64,000 bases of DNA from Deltaproteobacteria bacterium HGW-Deltaproteobacteria-6 (lineage in GTDB: Bacteria > Desulfobacterota > Syntrophia > Syntrophales > Smithellaceae). The stretch spans positions 118,300-182,299 of the forward strand of contig PHAT01000001.1 in NCBI GenBank assembly GCA_002840435.1, given 5' to 3'. Position numbers and translations under genes: made by a program. This document shows positions 16,346 to 25,247 of the stretch, piece after piece. Below the pieces are notes generated by a model. The model did not search any database. It worked only from the letters and a program-made list of their open reading frames with translations, and was not told where the DNA came from. Every line of letters starts with the position of its first letter. Position 1 is the stretch's first letter.

Positions 16346-17350
16346 CTACTCCTTTTCCACGGGTAATCCCGCGGCCTTCATCTTATCGCGGAACTCATCT
16401 TCATATTCTTCATAAGTATGGACCGGGACAGGCCCGTTCCACGGATTGATATGTCTTAGACTCCGGCTGTTGTTGGCGAGATTGCGGGTCGGGCTGAGAA
16501 AGATGCCGCCCGCGTGCATGAGTTTGCTGAAGGGAAACCAGGCCAGCAGAACACAGATCAAAAACAAATGAATAAAAAAGACTACACCCACACTTTGCGG
16601 CGAGTAAGGAGACAGGGTCACCCATCCCATGACCAGCGCCTTAACCTGTTCGAGATCCGTGGGCTGAATATGACGCATCCAGAGGCCCGTTGCGGCAATG
16701 GCCGCAATCAGCAGCAGGGCAAAATAATCCGGGACCTGCGAAATATAACGAAGCTGCGCATTGACGATCCGTCTGACGAACAGAAAGATGACTGCCGCAA
16801 GCAGCAGGACATCGCTAAGATAGAGGGTCGGCACGGCCAGTTCAAAGAAACCATCCACCGCGGAGAGGGCCGCAATGCCGGGAAGAATCGGTTCGGTGAA
16901 GAAGCGCAGATGGCGCAGGATGATCACCAGCAGCGAACCATGAAAAATTAAACCGAAGAACCACAGCCAGCCGGTACTGCCGTAAACCGGCCGTCTGTCG
17001 ATAATTTCCACATCGCTATTCCGGAAAAGAGACCGGAAAAGCAATATCTCCAGTGCCATTCTGCCGATGACTCCCGGAATGCCTGACGGATTTTCGAAAG
17101 GAGCAGACTTGATCCAGGGAAGAGATTTTTCCTGGCCGCACGTTGTAGGAATGCGGAAAGGAACCGGCGATTTGGCCCAAAGGAGAATCCGCCGGATGAA
17201 CCCGATAACAAAGATGGCCAGGGCAACGCCGGGCACAACGGTGGTAAGTCCGCCGGTCCAGTCCGTCGCATACAGCGCCGCGGGCAGCGCCATAATGGCG
17301 ATAACAATGATCAGGGAGATGCTGATGTTACTTTCTGCTTTCAATGCCAT
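16346..17350 (-). CDS. dsrM: DsrM, cytochrome b (NarI-like) subunit
   Basis: The 334-residue membrane protein starts at ATG 17350, overlapping the upstream dsrK-like stop by 10 bp; the longer frame into that gene is rejected. It has about six membrane segments, His residues for b haems in FHGSLLVIILRHLRF, and the DsrM-typical tail HAGGIFLSPTRNLANNSR. It oxidises menaquinol and passes electrons to DsrK. Together with dsrKJOP it forms the canonical five-gene block. Confidence 0.93.
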   Translation of the reverse strand: MALKAESNISISLIIVIAIMALPAALYATDWTGGLTTVVPGVALAIFVIGFIRRILLWAKSPVPFRIPTTCGQEKSLPWIKSAPFENPSGIPGVIGRMALEILLFRSLFRNSDVEIIDRRPVYGSTGWLWFFGLIFHGSLLVIILRHLRFFTEPILPGIAALSAVDGFFELAVPTLYLSDVLLLAAVIFLFVRRIVNAQLRYISQVPDYFALLLIAAIAATGLWMRHIQPTDLEQVKALVMGWVTLSPYSPQSVGVVFFIHLFLICVLLAWFPFSKLMHAGGIFLSPTRNLANNSRSLRHINPWNGPVPVHTYEEYEDEFRDKMKAAGLPVEKE

Positions 17351-18942
17351 TCCCACTGAATAAAAGGTTTCTTGAGGTCGGTCATGGCATTGACAATCAG
17401 CTCCACAAGCCCGCCGTAGAAAATGCCCGACTTTTCCCATACACCATAATAGTTAAACAGCTCGCGATACTGCCCCTTGCAGTTGGAGCAGGGCGCACAC
17501 ACATACTTTTTGATCTCCGGTGATGGAACATCCCCGAAGGCCTCCAGGGTTTGTTTGAGTTTCATCCGTCCGGAAATCGAGGAGCGCCAGTCCGGAAAGT
17601 TGGTCGACTGGGTGACGGCAAATCCGCTTCCGCCGCCGCAGCAGTAGTTCTCAACGCCGTGGGGCGTCATTTCCCGGAACTGCGGAGCTATTTTTCGCAA
17701 AATTCTTCTCTGGGGTTCAACAATGCCCATCAGCCTCACCATGTTGCACGGATCATGCAGCGTGACGGGAAAATCATTCCGGCTGGGATCCAGTTTGATT
17801 TTGCCGCTCATGACGATTTCTTCCATCAGCGGGATGGAGCTTTCCCGGGGGATGTTGAGGTCTCTGGTCAGGATCCGGTCGGCAATGACAATCATAGCCT
17901 TGTGGGCATGTCCGCATTCGCCCAGGGAAATCTTCTTCACCCCCAGATTCTTGGCCGCCTGAGCGTGCAGCAAAGCGATGCGGGCAAACTGGACATCGTC
18001 GTACCAGACGCCGTAATTGACCGCGTCGTAGCCGGCGATTTCACTGGAGAGCGTCCAGTCGATGCCGGCTGCGTCAAACAGGATGGCAAAGGCCTCCAGG
18101 TTTTCCGGCCAGGCGATGAATTCGCCCGCATTATGCAGCAGCAATATGTCGGCGCCTTTTTTGTCCACGGGGATTTTAATTTTCTTCCCGGTTTTTTCTT
18201 CAATTTCTTCTTCGATAAATTCGAGGATATCCGTCAGCGCCGGAGGCGTCATGCCGGTGCTGGAGCCCACCTTGAGCTGCTGCACGGTGCCTTTTTCATG
18301 GATTTCTTTCGGGGCAATGCCCATTTGCTGGCTGAAAAGCTTGCGGATTTCCCGGCTGATCAGGGCATTGTCGACTCCCAGCGGGCAAACCTGGGCGCAG
18401 CGCCGGCAAAGGGTGCAGCGATAAGCGAGTTCCCCCAGGCGGGCAAGCGTCTGCCAGTTGAGATCGATATCGGTTCCCCTGAATTTTCTCAAAAGGGGAT
18501 GGCTCTTTTTGATGTATTTGCCGATGATGCGGCGCAGGATTTCGGGACGCATGGTCGGGCGGTAAATTTCCTCGCGGCCGGAGGCGACATAGGCCGGGCA
18601 CATATCGGAGCAAATCTGACATTTGACGCAATAATCGAGGCTGTGGACGAGCGGCTGCAAAAATGTCCAGTTATCACCGGAGGTGAACAGTTTGGCGAGG
18701 CCTGCCAGAAATTTTTCGATGAAAGCGCGTTCTTCTTCGTGACTTGCCGGGGGGGCAAGCCCGAGGATAGAAATGCCGTCCAGAGAAGCGTCCATGCGCG
18801 ATCTTTGTTCAGGGGTCAGCGCCTTGATGGGTTTATCCAATTTGTCATAAGGCGCAGGCAGAGGCATCAGGTTCGCCGGGTTGATAACGGCGAGTTGATC
18901 TCCGGATTGGCTGAAATCAGAGATGGTCATCTTCTTTTTCAT
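17341..18942 (-). CDS. Second DsrK/TmcB-like CCG-domain iron-sulfur protein
   Basis: The 533-residue HdrD-like protein has two [4Fe-4S] motifs, CVKCQICSDMC (105-115) and CTLCRRCAQVC (176-186). Its CCG region looks complete: HDPCNMVRLMG, YCCGGGSGF and CAPCSNCKGQ near the C-terminus. That ending resembles TmcB/HmcF-type subunits more than canonical DsrK. It overlaps the cytochrome b gene upstream by 4 bp and the true dsrM downstream by 10 bp, so both MK modules are translated in series. It probably handles a disulfide or trisulfide partner, with DsrC encoded two genes upstream as the obvious candidate. Confidence 0.88.
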   Translation of the reverse strand: MKKKMTISDFSQSGDQLAVINPANLMPLPAPYDKLDKPIKALTPEQRSRMDASLDGISILGLAPPASHEEERAFIEKFLAGLAKLFTSGDNWTFLQPLVHSLDYCVKCQICSDMCPAYVASGREEIYRPTMRPEILRRIIGKYIKKSHPLLRKFRGTDIDLNWQTLARLGELAYRCTLCRRCAQVCPLGVDNALISREIRKLFSQQMGIAPKEIHEKGTVQQLKVGSSTGMTPPALTDILEFIEEEIEEKTGKKIKIPVDKKGADILLLHNAGEFIAWPENLEAFAILFDAAGIDWTLSSEIAGYDAVNYGVWYDDVQFARIALLHAQAAKNLGVKKISLGECGHAHKAMIVIADRILTRDLNIPRESSIPLMEEIVMSGKIKLDPSRNDFPVTLHDPCNMVRLMGIVEPQRRILRKIAPQFREMTPHGVENYCCGGGSGFAVTQSTNFPDWRSSISGRMKLKQTLEAFGDVPSPEIKKYVCAPCSNCKGQYRELFNYYGVWEKSGIFYGGLVELIVNAMTDLKKPFIQWEWH

Positions 18943-19889
18943 GGGTTGTCCTTTTTCTTTGGATTCGGAGAATCCAGCCGGGTTGCCGCTTCCGCCCAGG
19001 TGGCGCCTGATGGAATATGTTTTCCCTCCCAGGAAATCTTCTGGGACAGCAGGCCGGAAATCTGCTTTTCGAGTTTTGATCCCCGTCTGTTCGGTTCGTC
19101 ATCCCAGCGGATGCGGTACAGGGCGAAAATTCGCGTTATATAATGCAGCGAGCGGGTGAACGGCAGATAGATGAGAAAGAGATCAAACAGAATAATGTGC
19201 AGCACTGTCATCGGATGAAGATGCGGCGGCGAAAGCGTGATGAGGCCCAGCCAGTAAGTCCGGTATTCGGCAAGCGTCGGATCGAGAACAATCCAGGCAT
19301 ACAGGCCGCTTAAATAAACGAGAAAGAAGAAGGCGTAGTTGAAAAAATTAAACGGCGTGGCGTAAGTCCTGAGCCCCCGATCAGCCAGGCGGACAATCGG
19401 CATGCCGATGCAGCCGAAGGTGCCGCCGATGAAGGCGATGCCGCCCGTTGCCAGCAGGAGATAGTAAAAGATCTGCCCCGCCGGCTGTTCCGACGCAGCC
19501 GAAATATTTATTCCGAAAACGATGGCGCAGGCGGCAAAGAAGCAGAGAATATGAAAGGTGATAATGAAAATGAAACCGAGGTGCCAAGGCAGCAGAACCG
19601 CCCAATAGAAGCGGTTGCGCTTGAAATATTCGCCCATGTAAAAATTATCTTTGAGCGCGTAGAAAAGGCTTCGCAAGCGGTGCTTGGGCCTGGGCTTTGT
19701 CCACCACTCGGGCTGTTCGTAGTATGAACCCCCGTACTGGTAATGTTCCTCATGAATCACCGGATAAAGATCCCAGCGGATATGAGGCGGCATGGCAAGC
19801 CATGCCCGGGCTTTAATGGTGTACATGGCGACGATGAAAACATACGCCACATATGTCAAAACGATGACCAGAGTTTCCATTTCATCCAT
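18939..19889 (-). CDS. Second DsrM/TmcC-like cytochrome b
   Basis: The NarI-like protein is 316 residues from ATG 19889. The internal ATG 19880 (METLVIVLTY) has better spacing to AAGGA and may be the true start. It has about five to six membrane segments. The N-terminal loop with HIRWDLYPVIHEE and YGGSYYEQPEWW is a feature of TmcC-type b cytochromes. Haem ligand candidates lie in LLPWHLGFIFIITFHIL. It pairs with the following dsrK-like gene and would connect menaquinol to it. The 129-bp gap to dsrC has no clear terminator. Confidence 0.85.
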   Translation of the reverse strand: MDEMETLVIVLTYVAYVFIVAMYTIKARAWLAMPPHIRWDLYPVIHEEHYQYGGSYYEQPEWWTKPRPKHRLRSLFYALKDNFYMGEYFKRNRFYWAVLLPWHLGFIFIITFHILCFFAACAIVFGINISAASEQPAGQIFYYLLLATGGIAFIGGTFGCIGMPIVRLADRGLRTYATPFNFFNYAFFFLVYLSGLYAWIVLDPTLAEYRTYWLGLITLSPPHLHPMTVLHIILFDLFLIYLPFTRSLHYITRIFALYRIRWDDEPNRRGSKLEKQISGLLSQKISWEGKHIPSGATWAEAATRLDSPNPKKKDNP

Positions 19890-20018
19890 TTCCTTTTATC
19901 TTACGGACTGTTCAGAACACCCGGCGCGCCGTAAAAATTCGCCTCGTGAGTCATGCCGGGGATTACACCGGGAAATGACTGGCGATTGGCAAAGCGGCAG
20001 GAGGTTCCGGCAACTTGT

Positions 20019-20339
20019 CTAAACGCAACCCGTAGGCTTCGAGAGGCCGGCCAGTTTGCAGGCTCCTTTGGCAGGTCCCGTGGGGAAAAGTTCGTAGAGC
20101 TTTTTCATGTCGATCCCCAGATCTTTGCAGATTTTCCGGATCATGGGGGCAATGCCGAACTGCTGATAGTAATTGCGCAGGTAATTGATCACTTTCCAAT
20201 GTTCTTCGGTCAACTTGCCTTCGATATCTTCCACATGGGCATAAGCTTCTGCAAATTCTTCGTTCCACTTGTCGAGTTCCTGAAGAAACCCGTCTTCATC
20301 CACTTCATAAATTTTACCTGCCAATTCGATTTGCGGCAT
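20019..20339 (-). CDS. dsrC: DsrC, sulfur-carrier protein of sulfite reduction
   Basis: The 106-residue protein has the DsrC/TusE fold length and the flexible C-terminal arm with both redox cysteines, Cys94 (KGACKLAG) and the penultimate Cys105 (PTGCV), 11 residues apart. Both are needed for the DsrC trisulfide formed by DsrAB, so this is a functional DsrC and not a TusE or RspA relative. AGGAGG precedes the ATG. In many sulfate reducers dsrC is unlinked from dsrAB; here it is between dsrN and the first MK pair. Confidence 0.96.
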   Translation of the reverse strand: MPQIELAGKIYEVDEDGFLQELDKWNEEFAEAYAHVEDIEGKLTEEHWKVINYLRNYYQQFGIAPMIRKICKDLGIDMKKLYELFPTGPAKGACKLAGLSKPTGCV

Positions 20340-20425
20340 ATTGAGAACCTCCTGAAAATATTTTTATTCAATCATCAATTTCTGTGTGCGAACGTCCCGA
20401 TCTTGAGGGCGCGCCGGTATGCTTA

Positions 20426-21868
20426 TTAAAATCCTCCTGCATCACGCTTCCGGAGGGAAGGAGAAATGATTTTACTTTGTCTTTCCGCCCGATGCTGTCT
20501 GGCTTTGCCAATGATCGCCTGCGCCCACCCGGCTGCGCCGAGCGCATGCAGATGCGTGAATCCGGCAAAAATATTATACCGGCACAGGCCTTCCCGCTTA
20601 CCGTCCATCCCCGTTCCCCGGAGAACGCGGCACGCTGTGAAGCTTTCACTTTCGTGCAGGGTCAGGACCCGGCAGTAATGAAACTCATGCCCGGTGACCT
20701 TTGTGCCCACGGGGAAGAAGGGGTTTTGCCGATCAACTTCCAGGGTGATGTAGCCATGCCCCTGTGGCCGGTGCTCCATGCTGAAGGAAACCGGCAGCGC
20801 GCCGGACATGGGATAGTGTGCATCACCGATGGTCAGTGATTCTCCCAGGTAGATGAATCCTCCGCATTCCGCATAAATCGGCAGGCCCCGCTCAGCGGCT
20901 GCTTTCAGGGAAAGACGGAAGGACGCGTTTTCGGCAAGGCGCCCGGCTTGCGTTTCAGGGAAGCCTCCGCCGATGTATAAGGCATCCACGTCCGGGAGGC
21001 TCTTTTCCGCAAGCGCGCTGATCTCCACAATTTTGGCGCCCCGATCACTCAGGGCCTCCAGATTTTCGGAATAATAAAACTGAAAGGCGCTATCTTTGAT
21101 CACGCCGATGGTGATTGGCTCATTACCCCTCTCGTCCTGTTCGGGATTGGGGAAGGCATCCACACTCCAGGGCGCCGCACTTTCGGCAACCGCCAGCAGG
21201 TTCGGAATGTCAAGGCAGTCTTCGGCAATCATTCCCGCTCTGTCCAGCGCATGCTGGGCAGCATCATGTTCCGGAGGAGGAATTAATCCCAGGTGCCTCT
21301 GCGTAAAGGGAAGATCGGTCATGCGCGGTACGGTGCCCAGAACCGGAAGACCGGCATATTCTTCGATGGCTTGACGGATGACAGTCGCATGGCGGCTGCC
21401 GCTCACCCGGCTGAGGATGACGCCCCGGATGTTGAGTTGGGGGTCAAGATTCCTGCAGCCCAGGACCATTGCCGCTGCAGTGCGCGTGACTTTATCGCAG
21501 TCGACAACCAGAATCACTGGCGCATTAAGAAGCTTGGCAAGCTCTCCCGTGCTGAACTCGCCTGCGGCATTAACGCCGTCGAAGAGTCCCCGGTTGCCTT
21601 CGATAATCGAAACAGCGCCTGCTGCCGCATGGCGTGAAAACGATCGGACGGTCTGTTCGGTGCCCATGAGAAATGTGTCCAGGTTGTAACAGGGCCGTGA
21701 TGCCGCAAGCGCAAGCCACGCCGCATCAATATAGTCCGGTCCCTTCTTAAAAGGGACAACCGGGATGCCCCGCTTTTGCAGGGCAACGGTCAGAGCGACC
21801 GAAAGGGTTGTTTTTCCCGCGCCGCCCCGGAGGGCGGCCATAATCAGACGTGGACAGGATTGGTTCAT
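20426..21868 (-). CDS. dsrN: DsrN, cobyrinate a,c-diamide synthase-like (sirohaem amidase)
   Basis: The 480-residue CbiA/CobB family protein has a P-loop GGAGKTTLS (about 15-23) and a C-terminal class-I-like glutamine amidotransferase domain with YAECGGFIYLGES (nucleophile Cys) and GHEFHYCRV. In dsr operons it is called DsrN and is thought to amidate sirohaem for DsrAB. It follows dsrD by 14 bp or so and precedes dsrC by 86 bp. A role in cobalamin synthesis is possible, but no other cobalamin genes are nearby. Confidence 0.9.
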   Translation of the reverse strand: MNQSCPRLIMAALRGGAGKTTLSVALTVALQKRGIPVVPFKKGPDYIDAAWLALAASRPCYNLDTFLMGTEQTVRSFSRHAAAGAVSIIEGNRGLFDGVNAAGEFSTGELAKLLNAPVILVVDCDKVTRTAAAMVLGCRNLDPQLNIRGVILSRVSGSRHATVIRQAIEEYAGLPVLGTVPRMTDLPFTQRHLGLIPPPEHDAAQHALDRAGMIAEDCLDIPNLLAVAESAAPWSVDAFPNPEQDERGNEPITIGVIKDSAFQFYYSENLEALSDRGAKIVEISALAEKSLPDVDALYIGGGFPETQAGRLAENASFRLSLKAAAERGLPIYAECGGFIYLGESLTIGDAHYPMSGALPVSFSMEHRPQGHGYITLEVDRQNPFFPVGTKVTGHEFHYCRVLTLHESESFTACRVLRGTGMDGKREGLCRYNIFAGFTHLHALGAAGWAQAIIGKARQHRAERQSKIISPSLRKRDAGGF

Positions 21869-21882
21869 CTTTCAATACCTGA

Positions 21883-22119
21883 TTAAGAACAGGATTCCTC
21901 CTTCGGGAAGAATTCAGCCAGGATGAGGTAAGTAGAACTTCCGCTCGACCAGTATTTCAAAACTTCCTCATCGAGCAGCACTTTTACGGCATCCTGAACG
22001 GCGTGCCGGTCTTCATCGGGCAGCCATTTGGTGACGTCGCGGATGTAAAACATCTTCTTGTCACCCCTGGATTTTTCATGGAAAAGGTCTACGATCTTTT
22101 TCTTCAGCTCGTCACTCAT
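21883..22119 (-). CDS. dsrD: DsrD, small winged-helix activator of DsrAB
   Basis: The 78-residue protein starts at ATG 22119 (MSDELKKKIVDLF), two bases after the dsrB stop; GGGGGTGA within the dsrB end serves as ribosome site. An upstream in-frame ATG (22131) would overlap dsrB. The winged-helix fold and position after dsrB are diagnostic. DsrD is found with reductive, not oxidative, DsrAB and stimulates sulfite reduction. Confidence 0.94.
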   Translation of the reverse strand: MSDELKKKIVDLFHEKSRGDKKMFYIRDVTKWLPDEDRHAVQDAVKVLLDEEVLKYWSSGSSTYLILAEFFPKEESCS

Positions 22120-22121
22120 GT

Positions 22122-23183
22122 TCACCCCCATTTGAACTGTGTCGATGTCCGGAATGTTTCCGTGGCCATATCAAAGTCATCGATATGCTTGTCCGTGAAG
22201 GGAATGCCGGTCAGCGTAAAGAACCTCTCCCAGCCAACGCGTTCGATCCATTCCCCGACGCGTTCGTGCTTGCGCGCATGGGTTGCATAGACCTCGATGA
22301 TATTCTTGACCGCATCAACCACTTCAGGCCAGCGCGGCGGGTTGTTGGGGAGGAAGGGAATGGCCAGCTTGGAGAATTTGGGAGCGCTCCGGGCATTGGA
22401 AACTTTACCTCCGACCCAGATTGAAATTCCGTCGTTTTCGGGATCGGCAATCGGCAGGGCCGGACAAACGGTGTAGCAGTTGCCGCAATACATGCACTTC
22501 TCCGGATTGACGGTGACGGTTTTGTTCTTCATGTCGCCGCGAATCGCGCCCGTGGGGCAGGAGGCAACGGTGGAAGGAATTTCACAAATGTTCGGCACGC
22601 GTGTGTTATCCGGGATGGGAACGGTGCGGTGAATTCCCAGAATGGCGATGTCCGAGCAATGCACGGCGCCGCACATATTCAGGCAGCAGGCCAGGGCAAT
22701 CCGTACGTGGTTGGGCAGGGTCGCCGTTACGAAATGTTCATAGATCTCATCCATCAGGGCCTTGACGGGACCGGATGCGTCGGTGGCCGGCGTGTGGCAG
22801 TGGACCCAGCCCTGGGTATGGACGATATTCGAGATGGCATGCCCTGTGCCGCCGACCGGGTAATTGCGTTTGGCCAGTTCCGCAATCAGGGGCTCGACTT
22901 TGTCCTTATCGTCCAGGAGGAATTCGATATTGTGGCGGCTGGTGAAGCGCAGATAGCCGTCGCAGAACTGATCCGCCATGTCGCAGATTTCCCGGATGTG
23001 TTCCGTAGAAACAAGCCTGGGGGAGCCTGCGCGCACAGTGTAGAGTGCCTCTCCCGATTCCGCGATGTGCATCAGCACACCCGGTTTGAGAATTTCATGA
23101 TAACGCCACTTCCCGTAATTTCTTGCGATGACGGGCGGCAGCATGGTTTTATAATCAGGGGGTCCGATATCTGTTTTAGCCAT
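22122..23183 (-). CDS. dsrB: Dissimilatory sulfite reductase beta subunit
   Basis: The 353-residue subunit has the sirohaem-[4Fe-4S] cysteines in [16 protein letters not shown] and a ferredoxin insert with ASCPTGAI and [16 protein letters not shown]. The end (STQFKW) matches family C-termini. With DsrA it reduces sulfite by four electrons to a DsrC-bound sulfur. It begins one base after dsrA, behind AAAGGAGG, and is followed directly by dsrD. All expected cofactor cysteines seem present, so this subunit should hold the active sirohaem. Confidence 0.97.
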   Translation of the reverse strand: MAKTDIGPPDYKTMLPPVIARNYGKWRYHEILKPGVLMHIAESGEALYTVRAGSPRLVSTEHIREICDMADQFCDGYLRFTSRHNIEFLLDDKDKVEPLIAELAKRNYPVGGTGHAISNIVHTQGWVHCHTPATDASGPVKALMDEIYEHFVTATLPNHVRIALACCLNMCGAVHCSDIAILGIHRTVPIPDNTRVPNICEIPSTVASCPTGAIRGDMKNKTVTVNPEKCMYCGNCYTVCPALPIADPENDGISIWVGGKVSNARSAPKFSKLAIPFLPNNPPRWPEVVDAVKNIIEVYATHARKHERVGEWIERVGWERFFTLTGIPFTDKHIDDFDMATETFRTSTQFKWG

Positions 23184-23184
23184 T

Positions 23185-24372
23185 TTACTTTACCTCCTTT
23201 TTGATTTCTTCGGGCCAGAAGAAGACATAGGGATTGGTCCGCGGCGCCTTGACCATTTGCGGAACGGCCGGCAGGCCAACGGCCCTGAGGAATACCCTCA
23301 TGCCCAGACGTTTGATTAACTCACCCAGGCGTTCCCGGGATTTGCCGTATTCATCCCACCAGTCCTGGATGCGTTCGATTAAATCCTTGAGTTCCGTGTA
23401 AGGCGGCTCCATCTTCATAAAAGGCACAATGACCCAGGAAAGAAGCGCTCCCTGTAAAATGGGCGCCTTGCCGCCGATGAGGATGGTTGCGCCTCTTTCT
23501 TTGCCGGGGCGCAGGGCTTTCGGCATGAGGTTGATGCAGTGCATGCAACGGGTGCAGTCTTCATCGTAAATCTTTAATTCTTTGCCGTTCCATTCCATGC
23601 ACTTCGTCGGACAAAGGTCGCAGACTTCCTTTTGGATGTCGATGGCCGGCGCATAGGCCAGAACTTCCTTCTGATCAATTTGAATGTTGTCTTTCCAGGT
23701 GCCGATGATGGACAGGTCGGAGCGCGCGATGGATGCCACACAGTCATTGGAACAGGCAGCGACTTTAATCTTGAACTTGTAGGGGAACATGGGGCGGTGA
23801 ATCTTATCCTGGTAACTCATGGTGATGTTATAGCAGATATCCAGGCTGTCGACGCAGGCCCATTCGCATCGGCCGGGTCCGACACAGGCGGAAGGCGTAC
23901 GCAGGGCCGATCCGGAGCCGCCGAGGTCAAAACCCGCATCGGAAAGATCGTCAAAACAGGACTGGAGATGCTCGGTTCTTGTGCCCAGCAGAATGACATC
24001 TCCCGTTGCGCCGTGCATGTTGGTGAGGCCGCTGCCGTGCTTGTCCCAGACATCGCAGAGTTTGCGCAGCGCATCCGTTTTGTAGAACCAGCCGGTAGGA
24101 TGATTAACGCGCATCGTGTGAAAAGCCTGGACATTCGGGAAAAGATCCGGACGATCTGAATAGCGCCCGATGACACCGGCGCCGTAACCCTTGACGCCGA
24201 CAATACCTCCATGTTTCCAGTGGCCGATTTTATCCTTGTAGGATAGCTCCAGTTGATGGAGCAGGTCTTTGGCCATGGGATTTTTCTCCGCCGCTTGCTT
24301 CATGTCTTTCACAAAGCTGGGCCATTTGCCCCCTTCCAGTTCATCGAGCAGGGGTGTGTCTGATTTCGCCAT
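23185..24372 (-). CDS. dsrA: Dissimilatory sulfite reductase alpha subunit
   Basis: The 395-residue subunit starts at ATG 24372 ([20 protein letters not shown]) behind AGGAGG; the 18-residue upstream extension runs into the leader dyad and is rejected. It has the cofactor motif [14 protein letters not shown] and [15 protein letters not shown], and the ferredoxin Cys pattern in LCPTKCMEW and [12 protein letters not shown]. The order dsrABD, the motif type and the presence of dsrD indicate the reductive bacterial form used in sulfite or sulfate respiration. It is the first gene of the 20-kb run. Confidence 0.97.
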   Translation of the reverse strand: MAKSDTPLLDELEGGKWPSFVKDMKQAAEKNPMAKDLLHQLELSYKDKIGHWKHGGIVGVKGYGAGVIGRYSDRPDLFPNVQAFHTMRVNHPTGWFYKTDALRKLCDVWDKHGSGLTNMHGATGDVILLGTRTEHLQSCFDDLSDAGFDLGGSGSALRTPSACVGPGRCEWACVDSLDICYNITMSYQDKIHRPMFPYKFKIKVAACSNDCVASIARSDLSIIGTWKDNIQIDQKEVLAYAPAIDIQKEVCDLCPTKCMEWNGKELKIYDEDCTRCMHCINLMPKALRPGKERGATILIGGKAPILQGALLSWVIVPFMKMEPPYTELKDLIERIQDWWDEYGKSRERLGELIKRLGMRVFLRAVGLPAVPQMVKAPRTNPYVFFWPEEIKKEVK

Positions 24373-24420
24373 GATATTTGCCTCCTTTTCTAACCATTCT
24401 TCCGGCTGGATGTCGGTTGA

Positions 24421-24442
24421 ATGCATTATGTGTAGAATGCAT
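24421..24442. promoter_or_regulatory. Leader dyad ATGCATT-N8-AATGCAT in the dsrA 5' UTR
   Basis: A perfect 7-bp inverted repeat with 8-nt spacer sits just downstream of the predicted start point and about 50 bp before dsrA. It could be an operator that blocks elongation or a small RNA hairpin. No regulator is assigned. Confidence 0.5.
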
Positions 24443-24454
24443 CACTTTTACTGA

Positions 24455-24483
24455 ATGGTACTCAGTTTATTAAAGCGTGTCAA
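24455..24483 (-). promoter_or_regulatory. Sigma-70 type promoter of the dsr supraoperon
   Basis: The minus strand reads TTGACA (24483-24478), a 17-bp spacer and TACCAT (24460-24455). The predicted start near 24448 gives a leader of about 76 nt. A CTCTC-TAAT-GAGAG dyad (24491-24504) lies just upstream of the -35, and the leader dyad lies just downstream, so both sides carry candidate operator sites. Confidence 0.65.
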
Positions 24484-24628
24484 GATATTTCTCTCTAATG
24501 AGAGTCTACGAGTGATTATTGTTGACTAATTCTCAGGAGTTTCCGGTCTCTATTTTTTTCTTCGCAATGTGTTTCAAACCGATCAATCATCACATTTACC
24601 AGAGGTCTAAAACCAATTACCGGCCAAC

Positions 24629-25247
24629 TCAGATCTTGGACCAGTGATCCACAAACACAACGGTGGATAAGAAAATCCCCAAGGGGACATTGATAATGAC
24701 CCGCAAGTGAAGGCCCAGAAAGGCTTCATGCCGAAGGTGAGCATTTCAGCAAAGCGGGTGGAAAGACCGATGCAGAGGAAGTGATACCGGTTTTGATATA
24801 ATATTCCGTGCGGAGCGATGTCTTCAGCCAGTCCGGAATTTTAATAACATTGGAAATGATCAGTCCGACGATCAACGCCAGCAGGGGTGCCTCAATATTA
24901 TAATCATTTATAAATTTTGTTCCGGCCACATAAAAGATCACGAGTGATCCGGCAAACAGGATGATGAAACCGGGAATAAAGTATTTTAATTTGTGTGCCA
25001 TGAGCTTCATGGAGACGCAGAAGACCGCGCCGAGGACCAAAAAGATAGTGAGATACCCGCCGGCATTCTTTGCCAGGTCTGCGCCGACACTGCTGAAGTT
25101 CGCTATCTTACTTGGCAGAACCGCCCATCCCTTGATGGAGGTGCCCATCCAGAGGGCAACGATGGCCAGGATGACGATGCCGAGCCCCAGCCAAACCGGC
25201 CACCAGTCTTCTGTCTTCCAGAGTTTATCAAAACCACTGCCCTTCAT
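24629..25247 (-). pseudogene. Decayed PSE-family (putative sulfate exporter) transporter gene
   Basis: From ATG 25247 the frame encodes membrane segments of the larger PF03601-type exporter (about 150 residues up to LKTSLRTEYYIKTGI). It then joins directly to the family C-terminus in another frame (IGLSTRFAEMLTFGMKPFWAF near 24700-24775) and, after a further one-base shift near 24700, to NVPLGIFLSTVVFVDHW ending at TGA 24629. A large internal segment that should hold the central membrane helices is missing. The first frame stops at 24726. This is best read as an internal deletion plus a frameshift. A second, intact family member is at 2146-3246. Confidence 0.75.

Noticed and set aside
14823-16415. 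530-codon open frame opposite dsrK, and a second of the same length (17551-19143) opposite the dsrK-like gene
   Set aside because: Both are plus-strand shadows of strongly supported iron-sulfur genes. They have no ribosome sites or domain features, and long antisense frames are common in GC-rich third positions.
17350-17440. Extended N-terminus of dsrM
   Set aside because: The extra 30 residues lie inside the dsrK-like coding end, are Cys/Arg-rich and do not resemble a DsrM start; ATG 17350 fits.
20426-21868. dsrN as evidence of a cobalamin cluster
   Set aside because: No other cobalamin genes are nearby, and position between dsrD and dsrC fits the dsr role.
24373-24426. Upstream start of dsrA
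   Set aside because: A strong AGGAGG is placed for ATG 24372, and the longer form would place coding sequence in the leader dyad region.
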